64,000 bases of DNA from Flavobacteriales bacterium (GTDB lineage: Bacteria; Bacteroidota; Bacteroidia; Flavobacteriales_F; PHOS-HE28). The notes below the pieces were generated by a model. That model saw only the letters and a list, made by a program, of their open reading frames with translations. It did no database searches and was not told the origin of the DNA. Where the stretch lies: positions 1 to 64,000 of the forward strand of contig JAEUSU010000027.1 in assembly GCA_016788635.1 (NCBI GenBank), written 5' to 3'. The number at the start of each line of letters is the position of its first letter. Position 1 is the first letter of the stretch. Position numbers and translations under genes: made by a program. Shown piece after piece: positions 16,200-24,363 of the stretch.

Positions 16200-17750
16200 T
16201 CAGACCGGTATGGTGTTCCCGCCCGCATCCAGCAGCGAGAACTCCAGGTACTGATGGGTGGATGAGGGCTGGACCTTCACCCATTTGCGCCAGCGCCACC
16301 ACCATTTGTGCTGCTGATTGGGCAGTCCCTTGGTGAGGAATGCATGCACGAAAGGATGGACCTGCAGGGTGAGACCGCTCAGGTCCTTTTCCGTGAGCAG
16401 GTAATTCAGTGCGTTCTCGATCTCGTCGATCACCAGGATGGGGGCCTTCACTTCACCGCTACCTCCGCAGGTGGGGCAGCTCTCACTGGTGTCGATCTCC
16501 GTTTCGGGCCGCACCCGCTGGCGTGTCATCTCGATCACCCCGAACCGGCTGGGAGGGAGGACGTGGTGCTTGGCCTTGTCCTCTGCCATGGCATCCTTCA
16601 GCACCTTCTGCAGAGTACGCCGGTTCTCGGCCTCATACAAGTCGATGAAGTCGATTGCGATGATACCGCCCATGTCCCGCAAGCGCAGGATCCGCGCGAT
16701 CTCTTTTGCGGCCTCCACGTTGATGGCCAGCGCGTTCTGCTCCTGGTCCACATTGCCGCCCTTGCGGCCGCCGCTGTTCACGTCAATGACGTGCATGGCC
16801 TCCGTCTTCTCAATGATCAGGTAGGCGCCGCTGGCCAGCATCACCTGCCTGCCGAAGCATTGCTTGATCTGTTTGTTGACGCTGAACTGCTCGAAGATGT
16901 CCAGCTTGGCCTTGTAGTGCTTGACGATGTCCCGCTTCTCGGGCACGATCTTCTCAAGGGTCTGGCGGATCTCTTCGGCCAGCAGCTCATCATCCACGTG
17001 GATGGTGGAGAAGTCCTTGTTCAGCAGGTCGCGCAGCACGGCGCTGGTGCGGTCCAGCTCACCAAGCACCTTCTTCGGCGGTATGGCATTGCGCAGGTTG
17101 TGGTGGCACACATCCCAACGGGAAAGCAGGTGCTTGAGGTCGGCCTCAAGCTCGGCCTGCTGCTTGCCTTCCGCATTGGTGCGGATGATGAGACCGAAGT
17201 TGGGAGGTTTCACCTCCTGCATCATGCGTTTCAATCGCGAACGCTCCGCTTCGTCCTTGATGCGCGAGCTGATGCTCACCTTGTTGATGAACGGCACCAG
17301 CACCATGTAGCGGCCGGCCAGGGTGACCTCCGCCGTAAGCCGGGGGCCCTTCGTACTGATGGGCTCCTTGGCGATCTGCACCAGGATGCTCTGGCTGGCA
17401 CTGACCACATCCGCCATCCGGCCCTCCTTTTGGATGTCCGGCTCGGGTTTCCAGTCGTTGAGCAGCGAACCCTTGATACTCCCGTTCACCGAACCCTTCG
17501 TATACCGGTAGCTGTTGCGGTATTGGGGCCCCAGGTCGTAGTAGTGAAGGAAGGCGTCCTTCTCATGGCCCACATCCACAAAGGCCGCATTGAGGCCGGG
17601 TGCGACCTTGCGCACCTTGGCCAGGTAAACGTCACCCACCGCAAAGCCCTTGTCCGTGGGCTCACGGTGCAGTTCGGTCAGCAGCTTGTCTCGAAGGAAG
17701 GCAATGGCGACCTCGCCCGCCCGTGCCCTGATGATCAGCTCGACGCTCAC
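16200..17750 (-). CDS. rng: Ribonuclease E/G family protein
   Basis: The GTG at 17750 gives 516 residues beginning MSVELII, which matches how Bacteroidota homologues begin. The longer frame starting at 17801 adds an unlikely tail. The S1 RNA-binding domain occupies about residues 35-130. The DNase I-like catalytic core contains VIDVNSGG (Asp323) and AIDFID (Asp367), the two magnesium-binding aspartates. The zinc-link CPTC (425-428) joins subunits in the tetramer. The enzyme makes endonucleolytic cuts in rRNA precursors and mRNA. It lacks the long C-terminal degradosome scaffold of RNase E, so RNase G is the closer label. It is followed by recX. Confidence 0.93.
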   Translation of the reverse strand: MSVELIIRARAGEVAIAFLRDKLLTELHREPTDKGFAVGDVYLAKVRKVAPGLNAAFVDVGHEKDAFLHYYDLGPQYRNSYRYTKGSVNGSIKGSLLNDWKPEPDIQKEGRMADVVSASQSILVQIAKEPISTKGPRLTAEVTLAGRYMVLVPFINKVSISSRIKDEAERSRLKRMMQEVKPPNFGLIIRTNAEGKQQAELEADLKHLLSRWDVCHHNLRNAIPPKKVLGELDRTSAVLRDLLNKDFSTIHVDDELLAEEIRQTLEKIVPEKRDIVKHYKAKLDIFEQFSVNKQIKQCFGRQVMLASGAYLIIEKTEAMHVIDVNSGGRKGGNVDQEQNALAINVEAAKEIARILRLRDMGGIIAIDFIDLYEAENRRTLQKVLKDAMAEDKAKHHVLPPSRFGVIEMTRQRVRPETEIDTSESCPTCGGSGEVKAPILVIDEIENALNYLLTEKDLSGLTLQVHPFVHAFLTKGLPNQQHKWWWRWRKWVKVQPSSTHQYLEFSLLDAGGNTIPV

Positions 17751-17859
17751 GATGGATGTGTAGGGATGCACGGAACCAACGCCCACGAAGGGCGCTGGCA
17801 TCCGCGATGCCGGGGCACCATGACACGCGCTGAACAGAGGTCAGCACGCGTCAGGCCAC
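17751..17859. other. Short intergenic gap with two small hairpins
   Basis: GGCAT-CCGCG-ATGCC lies near 17797-17811 and GCTGA-N7-TCAGC at 17829-17845. They lie between the mini ribosomal protein gene and the RNase E/G start on the minus strand and could be a weak terminator or a leader structure. RNase E/G genes often regulate themselves through leader hairpins, but nothing here proves that. Confidence 0.35.
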
Positions 17860-17955
17860 CTACCGGACCTTCTTCTTGTGACGGTTCTTGCGCAGGCGCT
17901 TTTTGCGCTTGTGCGTGGCCATCTTGTGGCGTTTCCGCTTTTTTCCGCAGGGCAT
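17860..17955 (-). CDS. 31-residue AURKAIP1/COX24-like basic ribosomal protein
   Basis: The frame has 32 codons. It starts MPCGKKRKRHKMATHKR and more than half of its residues are Lys, Arg or His. This is the very short Bacteroidota protein family annotated as AURKAIP1/COX24 domain, related to mitochondrial small-subunit protein mS38. Such proteins bind 16S rRNA in the small subunit. It lies four bases from the end of the upstream TPR gene on the same strand, and so belongs to the HU-TPR transcript. Its size makes it easy to miss in automatic annotation. The assignment rests on the sequence pattern and length. Confidence 0.88.
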   Translation of the reverse strand: MPCGKKRKRHKMATHKRKKRLRKNRHKKKVR

Positions 17956-17958
17956 GGT

Positions 17959-18471
17959 TCAGCTATTGTCAGCGTTGAGTTGAAGCAGGAACCGGTCCGC
18001 AGCATTGAGCTGCGCAGTATCCTGCACGAGGGTCTTGTAAGTGGCGATGGCCGCGCGGGCCTGGTCCAGACTATCCAGCGTGGCGAAGGCGCGCGCCATG
18101 AAAACATACGCGTCAGGGTAGCCGTCCGGGTCCAATGCGATGACCGTCCGGAACCGGTCCATGGCCTTGTCGAACTGGCCGGTGCTCCAGCTCATGAGGC
18201 CCAGGTTCCAGTGCGCCTCTGTATTCTCCGGCTCCGCCTCGGCCAACTGGCGCAGCTCCAGGATCAATGGCATGGGTGGTGCACCGGTCTCCAACTTGGC
18301 CAGAATGGCGGCCACACGCGGGTCCTTGCTGAGCGCTTGCGCTGCCGGTGCCTCCGTGGCCGTTCCGGCTTCGGGCGCTTCAGCACCGGTGCGCGGCGCC
18401 AAGGCCAGCAGCACCAGCACGATGACCGCGCCACCGAGCAAGAACCAATGCGTCCGCTTCATTCCGCTCAT
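17959..18471 (-). CDS. Membrane-anchored tetratricopeptide repeat protein
   Basis: The 170-residue protein has one N-terminal membrane segment (about residues 8-26), an Ala/Pro/Glu-rich linker, and two to three TPR units (AEPENTEAHWNLGLMSWSTG, then a second starting at ALDPDGYPDAY). The ATG overlaps the stop of the HU gene by four bases (ATGA), so translation is probably coupled. TPR proteins of this layout act as assembly scaffolds at the inner membrane. The specific partner is not visible. The mini ribosomal protein gene follows directly. Confidence 0.82.
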   Translation of the reverse strand: MSGMKRTHWFLLGGAVIVLVLLALAPRTGAEAPEAGTATEAPAAQALSKDPRVAAILAKLETGAPPMPLILELRQLAEAEPENTEAHWNLGLMSWSTGQFDKAMDRFRTVIALDPDGYPDAYVFMARAFATLDSLDQARAAIATYKTLVQDTAQLNAADRFLLQLNADNS

Positions 18472-18782
18472 GAGCGGTTGGTGCTATCTGGCGCAGTGGT
18501 GGAGCCGCGCTGTTTCACCTGGTCCACGAACACATCGGCTGGCTTGAAAGCCGGCACATCATGCGCGGGGATGATGATGGTGGTGTTCTGGGCAAGGAGT
18601 CGGCCGGTCTTCTGCGCGCGGTGCTTCACCAGAAAGCTGCCGAACCCACGCAGATGCACCGCTTCACCTGCGGCGAGGCTGCCTTTCACCTCTTCCATGA
18701 AGGCCTCCACGGTCGTCAATACGGCCTCGCGTTCGATGCCCGTCCGCTTTGCGATCTTGCTGACCAGTTCCGCCTTCGTCAT
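18468..18782 (-). CDS. HU-family DNA-binding protein
   Basis: The ATG at 18782 gives a 104-residue protein that begins MTKAELVSKIA, with the dimer core and the GFGSF turn (46-50) of HU/IHF proteins. The beta arm ends with IIIPAHDVPAFKP, similar to the IPA..VP.F pattern of the family. The usual arm sequence GRNPxTGE is replaced by GRLLAQNT, so DNA bending may differ. A tail of about 14 polar residues is added. The TATCTTTG promoter box lies 26 bases upstream, and mutY is divergent. Confidence 0.92.
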   Translation of the reverse strand: MTKAELVSKIAKRTGIEREAVLTTVEAFMEEVKGSLAAGEAVHLRGFGSFLVKHRAQKTGRLLAQNTTIIIPAHDVPAFKPADVFVDQVKQRGSTTAPDSTNRS

Positions 18783-18807
18783 GATGCCAGTTCTGTTAAT
18801 GGGGCGG

Positions 18808-18815
18808 CAAAGATA
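18808..18815 (-). promoter_or_regulatory. Promoter -7 box TATCTTTG of the HU operon
   Basis: This exact TAnnTTTG match on the minus strand precedes HU, the TPR protein and the mini ribosomal protein. Confidence 0.65.
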
Positions 18816-18854
18816 GATCTTCCACCCACCCCCGCAACCCATCTTTGCCACTGT

Positions 18855-19910
18855 ATGTCAAGTGTTTCATGGTTCGCTCAGGCGTTGGCGCCTTGGTATG
18901 CCGCCAACCGGCGCTCTCTGCCCTGGCGTTCCACGCGGGACCCCTATCTGATCTGGCTTAGTGAGGTGATCCTGCAGCAGACCCGGGTGGACCAAGGGCT
19001 GGCGTACTATAACCGCTTCGCTCTCAAGTACCCCACCGTTCACCACCTGGCCGCAGCCACGGAAGATGAAGTATTGAAGGACTGGCAGGGCCTGGGCTAC
19101 TACAGCCGTGCCCGGAACATGCGTGCAACGGCCCAGCGGATCGTCAGCGAGTACCGCGGCGTGTTCCCGGAAGATCACAACGGACTGCGCCACCTGAAAG
19201 GGATCGGACCCTATACCGCTGCGGCCATTGCCAGCATCGCCTTCAATGAGCCTGTTGCGGTGGTGGATGGCAACGTTTTTCGGGTCCTGGCCCGATGCTT
19301 CGGTATTCGCGAACCCATCGACAGGCCCGCTGGAAAACGCCTCGTGGCAGACCTGGCGAGCCGTTTACTAGACCGCAAGCACCCGGGTGAGCACAACCAG
19401 GCTGTGATGGAATTGGGAGCGCTGGTCTGCACGCCCAAGCGGCCGCAATGCAACGCTTGTCCAGTGCGGAGCAGATGCCTGGCCTACGAAGAGGGGGTCG
19501 TCGAGCAACTTCCGCTCAAGGTCGGTCGCACAAAGGTGCGCGAGCGACATTTCAACTACCTGCTTCCGCATGGGGTGTCAGCCCTTTGGTTGGTCAAGCG
19601 TGCGGCCGGGGATATCTGGCAGGGGCTCTACACCCCGCCCATGGTCGAGAGTGACGTGCGCTGGGGTGCCAGGCGTATGCAGGCCGCATTGCAACAGGAG
19701 CTTGGTCGCAGCTGGCACCTGGTGGGCTCCTTCACAGAAGAACGCCACGTGCTCAGCCACCAGGTCATTCATGCGCGGTTCTGGTGGGTATCGAAAGCAC
19801 GCACCGCACGTTTGCCTGCGGATTGGCTTGCTTGCGGGCTGAAGGATGCCCACCGCTACCCGGTGCCGCGCTTGGTGGAACGGGTGTTGGGTGAGGTTCT
19901 CAACAGTTGA
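18855..19910 (+). CDS. mutY: A/G-specific adenine glycosylase
   Basis: The ATG at 18855 gives 351 residues. Catalytic Glu37 lies in SEVILQQTR, the helix-hairpin-helix (LKGIGPYTAAAI, 114-125) precedes the catalytic Asp138 (VVDGN), and four cysteines (192, 199, 202, 208) with spacing C-x6-C-x2-C-x5-C bind the 4Fe-4S cluster. The C-terminal NUDIX-like domain recognises 8-oxoguanine. MutY removes adenine mispaired with 8-oxoguanine. A CATCTTTG box ends seven bases before the ATG, so the leader is only a few bases. mutY-ssb-gldE-gldD is a conserved Bacteroidota order. Confidence 0.95.
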   Translation: MSSVSWFAQALAPWYAANRRSLPWRSTRDPYLIWLSEVILQQTRVDQGLAYYNRFALKYPTVHHLAAATEDEVLKDWQGLGYYSRARNMRATAQRIVSEYRGVFPEDHNGLRHLKGIGPYTAAAIASIAFNEPVAVVDGNVFRVLARCFGIREPIDRPAGKRLVADLASRLLDRKHPGEHNQAVMELGALVCTPKRPQCNACPVRSRCLAYEEGVVEQLPLKVGRTKVRERHFNYLLPHGVSALWLVKRAAGDIWQGLYTPPMVESDVRWGARRMQAALQQELGRSWHLVGSFTEERHVLSHQVIHARFWWVSKARTARLPADWLACGLKDAHRYPVPRLVERVLGEVLNS

Positions 19911-19932
19911 CCTGAAGGCATTTCAAGCCACC

Positions 19933-19940
19933 TATATTTG
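19933..19940 (+). promoter_or_regulatory. Promoter -7 box TATATTTG of ssb
   Basis: This exact TAnnTTTG match lies 22 bases before the ssb start and just after the mutY stop. Confidence 0.6.
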
Positions 19941-19962
19941 ACCGGACAACCCCTTTCTTCAG

Positions 19963-20400
19963 ATGGCCGGAGTGAACAAAGTGATCTTGATCGGCAACCT
20001 GGGCGCCGACCCCGAAGTGCGGCACCTGCAGAACGGTGCCAGCGTGGCGAATTTCCGCCTTGCAACGAGCGAGACCTATAAGGATAAGACCACGGGTGAG
20101 CGCCGCGAACAGACCGAATGGCATAACGTCGTGGCCTGGCGTGGTCTGGCGGAGATCAGCGAGAAATACCTGCGCAAAGGCAGCAAGGTGTACGTGGAAG
20201 GCAAGTTGCGCACACGGCAATGGCAGGACAAGGATGGCAACACCCGATATACCACCGAGGTGGTGGCCGACGAAATGACCCTGCTCGATCGCGCGGAGAG
20301 GCCGGCCGAAGGCGCTTCACCAGCGCCATCAGCAGCGCGCCCAGCTCCCGTTGGAGCACCGGCACCTGTGGCCGATGATGTGGACGACCTGCCGTTCTGA
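19963..20400 (+). CDS. ssb: Single-stranded DNA-binding protein
   Basis: The 145-residue protein has the OB-fold start [17 protein letters not shown] and the WHNVVAWR strand, followed by an Ala/Pro-rich linker and the acidic tip DDLPF that recruits replication and repair partners. It coats single-stranded DNA as a tetramer. It sits between mutY and gldE with its own TATATTTG promoter. Confidence 0.97.
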   Translation: MAGVNKVILIGNLGADPEVRHLQNGASVANFRLATSETYKDKTTGERREQTEWHNVVAWRGLAEISEKYLRKGSKVYVEGKLRTRQWQDKDGNTRYTTEVVADEMTLLDRAERPAEGASPAPSAARPAPVGAPAPVADDVDDLPF

Positions 20401-20408
20401 AGACCTGC

Positions 20409-21734
20409 GTGGAGCCGCCCCCGTCCGCTTTCTGGCCACTTTTCATCGGTGGTATGCATGCCTTGACACTGCTTGCCTTGGTGGCGATCGGTTCGTTGCT
20501 GGTGTTATCCGCTGCGTTCAGTGCCAGTGAAGTGGCCTTGTTCTCTCTCACCCCGACCCAGTTGCGCGATATCAGGGAGCGAGGTGGCAACCGTGGCATC
20601 GGAGTACTGGACCTGCTCGCCCGGCCACGCCGGCTGCTGGCTACCATTTTGATGGCCAACAATTTTGTTAACGTCGGCATCGTGGTGCTCAGCACCATTG
20701 TGGTGCACGGCCTGTTCGACCTGGCCCGCATGCCGGACCACATGGTCTTCATCATCCAGGTGGTGTCGGTCACAGCCGTGATCCTGCTGCTGGGCGAGGT
20801 GCTGCCCAAGGTGTACGCCACCAGCCATGCGGTCACTGTGGCGCTCATGATGGCGCGCCCCCTGTTGCTCATGCGCCTGCTCTTCTCCCCGCTGAACGAG
20901 GCGCTCATCCGCAGCACGTCCTTCATCGAGAAGCGCTATCGGAAGCGGACCGGAGCGCAGATCTCCATGGACACCCTGGGGCACGCGCTTGACCTTACCC
21001 GGGACACCGCCACCACGGCCGAGGAGCAGCGCATCCTCCGCGGTATCGTAAAGTTCGGGAACATCGAGGTGCGCGACGTGATGCGGCCACGCACCGGTGT
21101 GGTGGCCTTTGACAAGGAGCTCAGCTTCCGTCAGCTCATGGCAGCCATTGTTGACTCTGGTTTCAGCCGTGTGCCGGTGTATGAGGATACCCTGGACCGC
21201 GTGGTCGGTGTGCTGCACATCAAGGATGTGCTGCCGCACATGGAGAAGGACGCGTTCGACTGGCATGTGCTTCTTCGCCCTCCCTTCTTCGTGCCGGAAG
21301 CCAAGAAGGTGGACGACCTGCTGCGTGCCTTCCAGAGCAAACGCATGCACCTGGCAGTGGTGGTTGATGAATACGGCGGCACCTGCGGCATCATCACCCT
21401 GGAGGATGTGATCGAGGAGATCGTGGGTGACATCACGGACGAGTTCGATGATGAGGACGTGATCTATTCGCAACTGGACGACCATACCTGGGTCTTCGAG
21501 GGCCGCACACCGCTGGCCGATGCGTACCGTGTGATGAACATCGACGGCAGGCTCTTCGAGGAGCACAGGGGCGAAAGCGGCACCCTGGGCGGTTTCGTTC
21601 TGGAGCTTACAGGGCGCATACCCCGCAAGGGCGAGCGCATCGATCTGCGCAACTACTCCTTTGTGGCCGAATCCGTTGATAACAAGCGGGTGCGGCGCGT
21701 GAAGGTCACCATACGCCCGGATGCAAAGGCTTGA
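20409..21734 (+). CDS. gldE: Gliding motility-associated protein GldE (DUF21-CBS-CorC/HlyC family)
   Basis: The 441-residue protein has a DUF21 region with about four membrane segments in the first 150 residues (with SEVALFSL, typical of the family), a pair of CBS domains (VMRPRTGVV..., VVDEYGGTCGIITLEDVIEEIVGD) and a C-terminal CorC/HlyC domain. GldE is genetically linked to GldD and needed for or supportive of gliding and type IX secretion in flavobacteria; the family otherwise contains divalent cation transport-related proteins. The chosen start is GTG at 20409; an ATG at 20454 is an alternative but would cut into the first membrane helix region. gldD follows after four bases. Confidence 0.9.
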   Translation: MEPPPSAFWPLFIGGMHALTLLALVAIGSLLVLSAAFSASEVALFSLTPTQLRDIRERGGNRGIGVLDLLARPRRLLATILMANNFVNVGIVVLSTIVVHGLFDLARMPDHMVFIIQVVSVTAVILLLGEVLPKVYATSHAVTVALMMARPLLLMRLLFSPLNEALIRSTSFIEKRYRKRTGAQISMDTLGHALDLTRDTATTAEEQRILRGIVKFGNIEVRDVMRPRTGVVAFDKELSFRQLMAAIVDSGFSRVPVYEDTLDRVVGVLHIKDVLPHMEKDAFDWHVLLRPPFFVPEAKKVDDLLRAFQSKRMHLAVVVDEYGGTCGIITLEDVIEEIVGDITDEFDDEDVIYSQLDDHTWVFEGRTPLADAYRVMNIDGRLFEEHRGESGTLGGFVLELTGRIPRKGERIDLRNYSFVAESVDNKRVRRVKVTIRPDAKA

Positions 21735-21738
21735 TCAG

Positions 21739-22293
21739 ATGCCCGCATGGTGGCCGATGCTCCTGCTCCTGCTCGTGGCCTGCGGGCCGGATCATGTGCC
21801 GAAGCCACGCGGGTATTTCCGCATTGATCTGCCCTCCAAGGCCTATGTGAAATGGAGTCCGGAATGCCCTCTTGAGGCCGAGGTGTCACAAAATGCGAAG
21901 CCACTGCTCCGGTCCGACAGCAGCAGCTGCTGGATGGACATCCGGTACCCGAGCCACCGCGCCACGGTGCATCTCACCTACAAGCCGGTGGCGGGTGATC
22001 TTCCGCGCCTGATCGAGGATGCGCATGGCTTCAAGAACAAGCACCAGGTGAAGGCCTCCCGGGTGCGCAGCGAGCGCATCATGCGCGAGCACGACCGTGT
22101 GTACGGCACCTTGTTCGATGTGGAGGGGGACGTGGCCAGTCCCTTTGTGTTCTACCTCACGGATAGTGCGCGGCATTTCCTCTATGGTTCGCTGTACTTC
22201 GATGCCCGCCCCAATGCGGACTCACTCGCACCTGTGACGGATCGCATACGTGAGGATATGCGCCATCTGGCCGGGACCTTGAAGTGGCGCTAA
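21739..22293 (+). CDS. gldD: Gliding motility lipoprotein GldD
   Basis: The ATG at 21739 gives 184 residues with a very short signal peptide and lipobox LVAC (Cys14), then PKPRGYFRIDLP, the conserved GldD start of the mature protein. GldD is an envelope lipoprotein required for gliding and type IX secretion in Flavobacterium johnsoniae. An upstream ATG at 21721 would overlap the gldE stop by 14 bases. It converges on rlmB with no obvious terminator between them. Confidence 0.93.
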   Translation: MPAWWPMLLLLLVACGPDHVPKPRGYFRIDLPSKAYVKWSPECPLEAEVSQNAKPLLRSDSSSCWMDIRYPSHRATVHLTYKPVAGDLPRLIEDAHGFKNKHQVKASRVRSERIMREHDRVYGTLFDVEGDVASPFVFYLTDSARHFLYGSLYFDARPNADSLAPVTDRIREDMRHLAGTLKWR

Positions 22294-22303
22294 GACGAAA
22301 GGC

Positions 22304-23077
22304 TCAGGCGTTCCTGCGCAGTGCGGTGGTGTATAGTGCGATGCCCGCCGCGACCGACACGTTCAGCGAGGAAAGCTTGCCGGACATGGGGATGCGGACG
22401 AGGAGGTCGGCGAGGCGCAACACGGGTGGCGATATGCCTTCGCCCTCATCACCAAGCACCAGCATCAAGGGGCCGGACAGGTCGGCCCCGGTCACGTCCA
22501 CGGTCGCCTTTTCAGAGAATGCGGCCACGCGAAGCCCATGCTCCTGCACGGAACCAATGGTGGCCTGCAGGTCCATCACTCGGCACACTGGCAACCGCAG
22601 GAGCGCACCGGCGCTGCTCTTTACGGCATCGGACCCCAACCGCGCACTGGCGTGCTTGGCCACCACCAAGGCGTGCGCTCCGAAGCATTCGGCACTGCGG
22701 GCAATGGCCCCCATGTTGCGTACGTCCGTCACACCGTCCAATGCAACAAGGAGTGGGATCTCGCCTTTGGCATAGATCCGGTCGATCACTTCGTTGAGGT
22801 CCTGCTCCTCCACGGGGCTCATCAGGGCGATCACACCTTGATGTTCCGTGTGCGTCATGCGGTCGAGCTTTTCCAGGGGCACCGGCTGCCAGGGCACTTC
22901 CCGGGAGTAGGCCAGCAGTTTCACTTCGCGCAGTGCATCGCCACCCGCATCACGGCGCACGAGCAGCCTTTCCACATGCCGCCCGGAACGTAGGGCCTCA
23001 AGCACGGGGTTCACACCGCAGATAAGTTCGTTGTCCTTGGGAACGGGGCGTGGCCGGGTATGTCGTGGTGCGCTCAT
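22304..23077 (-). CDS. rlmB: 23S rRNA (guanosine-2'-O-)-methyltransferase RlmB (TrmH/SpoU family)
   Basis: The 257-residue protein has the L30e-like substrate-binding N-terminal domain (CGVNPVLEALRSG near residue 20) and the SPOUT knot with all three motifs: NMGAIARSAECFGA, LVLGDEGEGI and SLNVSVAAGIALY. The enzyme methylates the 2'-O of G2251 in 23S rRNA using S-adenosylmethionine. The GWxTD gene begins its frame just upstream on the same strand; the five-base gap suggests one transcript from rmuC through rlmB. Confidence 0.93.
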   Translation of the reverse strand: MSAPRHTRPRPVPKDNELICGVNPVLEALRSGRHVERLLVRRDAGGDALREVKLLAYSREVPWQPVPLEKLDRMTHTEHQGVIALMSPVEEQDLNEVIDRIYAKGEIPLLVALDGVTDVRNMGAIARSAECFGAHALVVAKHASARLGSDAVKSSAGALLRLPVCRVMDLQATIGSVQEHGLRVAAFSEKATVDVTGADLSGPLMLVLGDEGEGISPPVLRLADLLVRIPMSGKLSSLNVSVAAGIALYTTALRRNA

Positions 23078-23082
23078 GTGGT

Positions 23083-24363
23083 TCAGTTCTGGAAGATCCG
23101 GCCGTTGCGCCAGCTTTCCACATTGCGGTACCAGGCGCCCTTCAACTGGGGGTCGCGCTCCAGCACCATGTCGTTATCTGTGAAGGGGTTCTCCCGCTTC
23201 ACAAAGTTGAAGGTGAGGCTCATCAGGTTGGTCTCCTCGCCATAGATCCAGGTCTCATTCCGGTCATTGCGATAGATGACGTTGGGTGTGCCGAAGATCA
23301 TGTGCACCAGGCCGCGATCCGTCTTCCATCCCTCGCAATGCGCGGTGAAATGGCGGTTCGCGTTCTCCACACGCATGTAATAGGTGCGGATGAGCTCGCG
23401 TGCCCGTTCACGATCGCCGGCGGCATCCTGCCAGAAGCGCTCCAGGGCCTTGCGCGGATCCGGTGCCTTGCGCATGCCATCGTATTCCTGCATGGAGGTG
23501 ATGTAGCGCAGTGGTGGCAGCATGGCCTTGGCGTTCCGCACTTCGGGATAGCTTTCACGCAGCACGAAGAGCGTGAGACCTTCCATGTAGGTCGTATCGG
23601 CGCGGAAATGGTAGAAACCCCGGTCGCCAGTGGTGAAGCGGAAATGCCCTTCCGCATCCACCAGGACCTGAAAGGTGGAATCCGGCTTTGGAGCGGCGGA
23701 TGCTCGAGGCGCCGTGCTGAAGACCGGGGCCGGCAGCGGGGCTTCGGCATTGAACCACGCGCCGTGCAGGGTGCGGCCGGCCAGTCGCTCACACCGCACC
23801 ACCACGGTGTTGGGGCGTGCCAGATGATCATCGAACAGCGGATAACCAAGCGTGTCCAGCGTGAGGTAGTACAGGCGGTCCGCATGAGGGCCGGCCGGCA
23901 CGTTGACCATGAGGCTGGTGGCCAGGTCGCGGTTCAGGTCGTGCGCGGTGATCCGGAGCACGAAGGCACGGTCCGGGCGGCGGGCGATGTTGATGGTACC
24001 GATGAGCTCCTTGTCCGGGTGGGGCTCGGTACTGCTGTCGCGCACCAGGGTGCTGGCACTGTCCAGGATCGTCTTCGATCCATAGGTTGGAAGTGCCGCA
24101 TAGCTTATGCGCACGTTCGAGCGAAAGGCCGTTCCCTCACCCGCCCCGCGGTACAATAGATCGCGCGTGCGCAGCTTGAAGTAGATCACCGATCGGTCCT
24201 CTCCATCATGATAGACACGTGCCTGCAGACGAAGCTCTCCGGTGCTGCGGCCGTATAGGTAGGCCATGTTATCCCGTGATACCGGCCCGGCACTTTCACA
24301 CGCCGCCAAGAGCATGGCGAGCGCGGTAAGAAGCAGAGGTATACGGAACAATGCAGGCATCAT
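23083..24363 (-). CDS. GWxTD-domain lipoprotein
   Basis: The 426-residue protein has a signal peptide and a lipobox LAAC at about residue 22. The C-terminal third carries the GWKTDRG segment that defines the GWxTD domain, plus IFGTPNVIYR and ETWIYGE, all typical of this Bacteroidota and Acidobacteriota family. The function is not established. The start overlaps the rmuC stop by four bases (ATGA). Confidence 0.88.
   Translation of the reverse strand: MMPALFRIPLLLTALAMLLAACESAGPVSRDNMAYLYGRSTGELRLQARVYHDGEDRSVIYFKLRTRDLLYRGAGEGTAFRSNVRISYAALPTYGSKTILDSASTLVRDSSTEPHPDKELIGTINIARRPDRAFVLRITAHDLNRDLATSLMVNVPAGPHADRLYYLTLDTLGYPLFDDHLARPNTVVVRCERLAGRTLHGAWFNAEAPLPAPVFSTAPRASAAPKPDSTFQVLVDAEGHFRFTTGDRGFYHFRADTTYMEGLTLFVLRESYPEVRNAKAMLPPLRYITSMQEYDGMRKAPDPRKALERFWQDAAGDRERARELIRTYYMRVENANRHFTAHCEGWKTDRGLVHMIFGTPNVIYRNDRNETWIYGEETNLMSLTFNFVKRENPFTDNDMVLERDPQLKGAWYRNVESWRNGRIFQN

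Noticed and set aside
16308-17978. 556-residue plus-strand open frame opposite the RNase E/G gene
   Set aside because: The RNase motifs on the minus strand are decisive, and the plus frame is a composition shadow.
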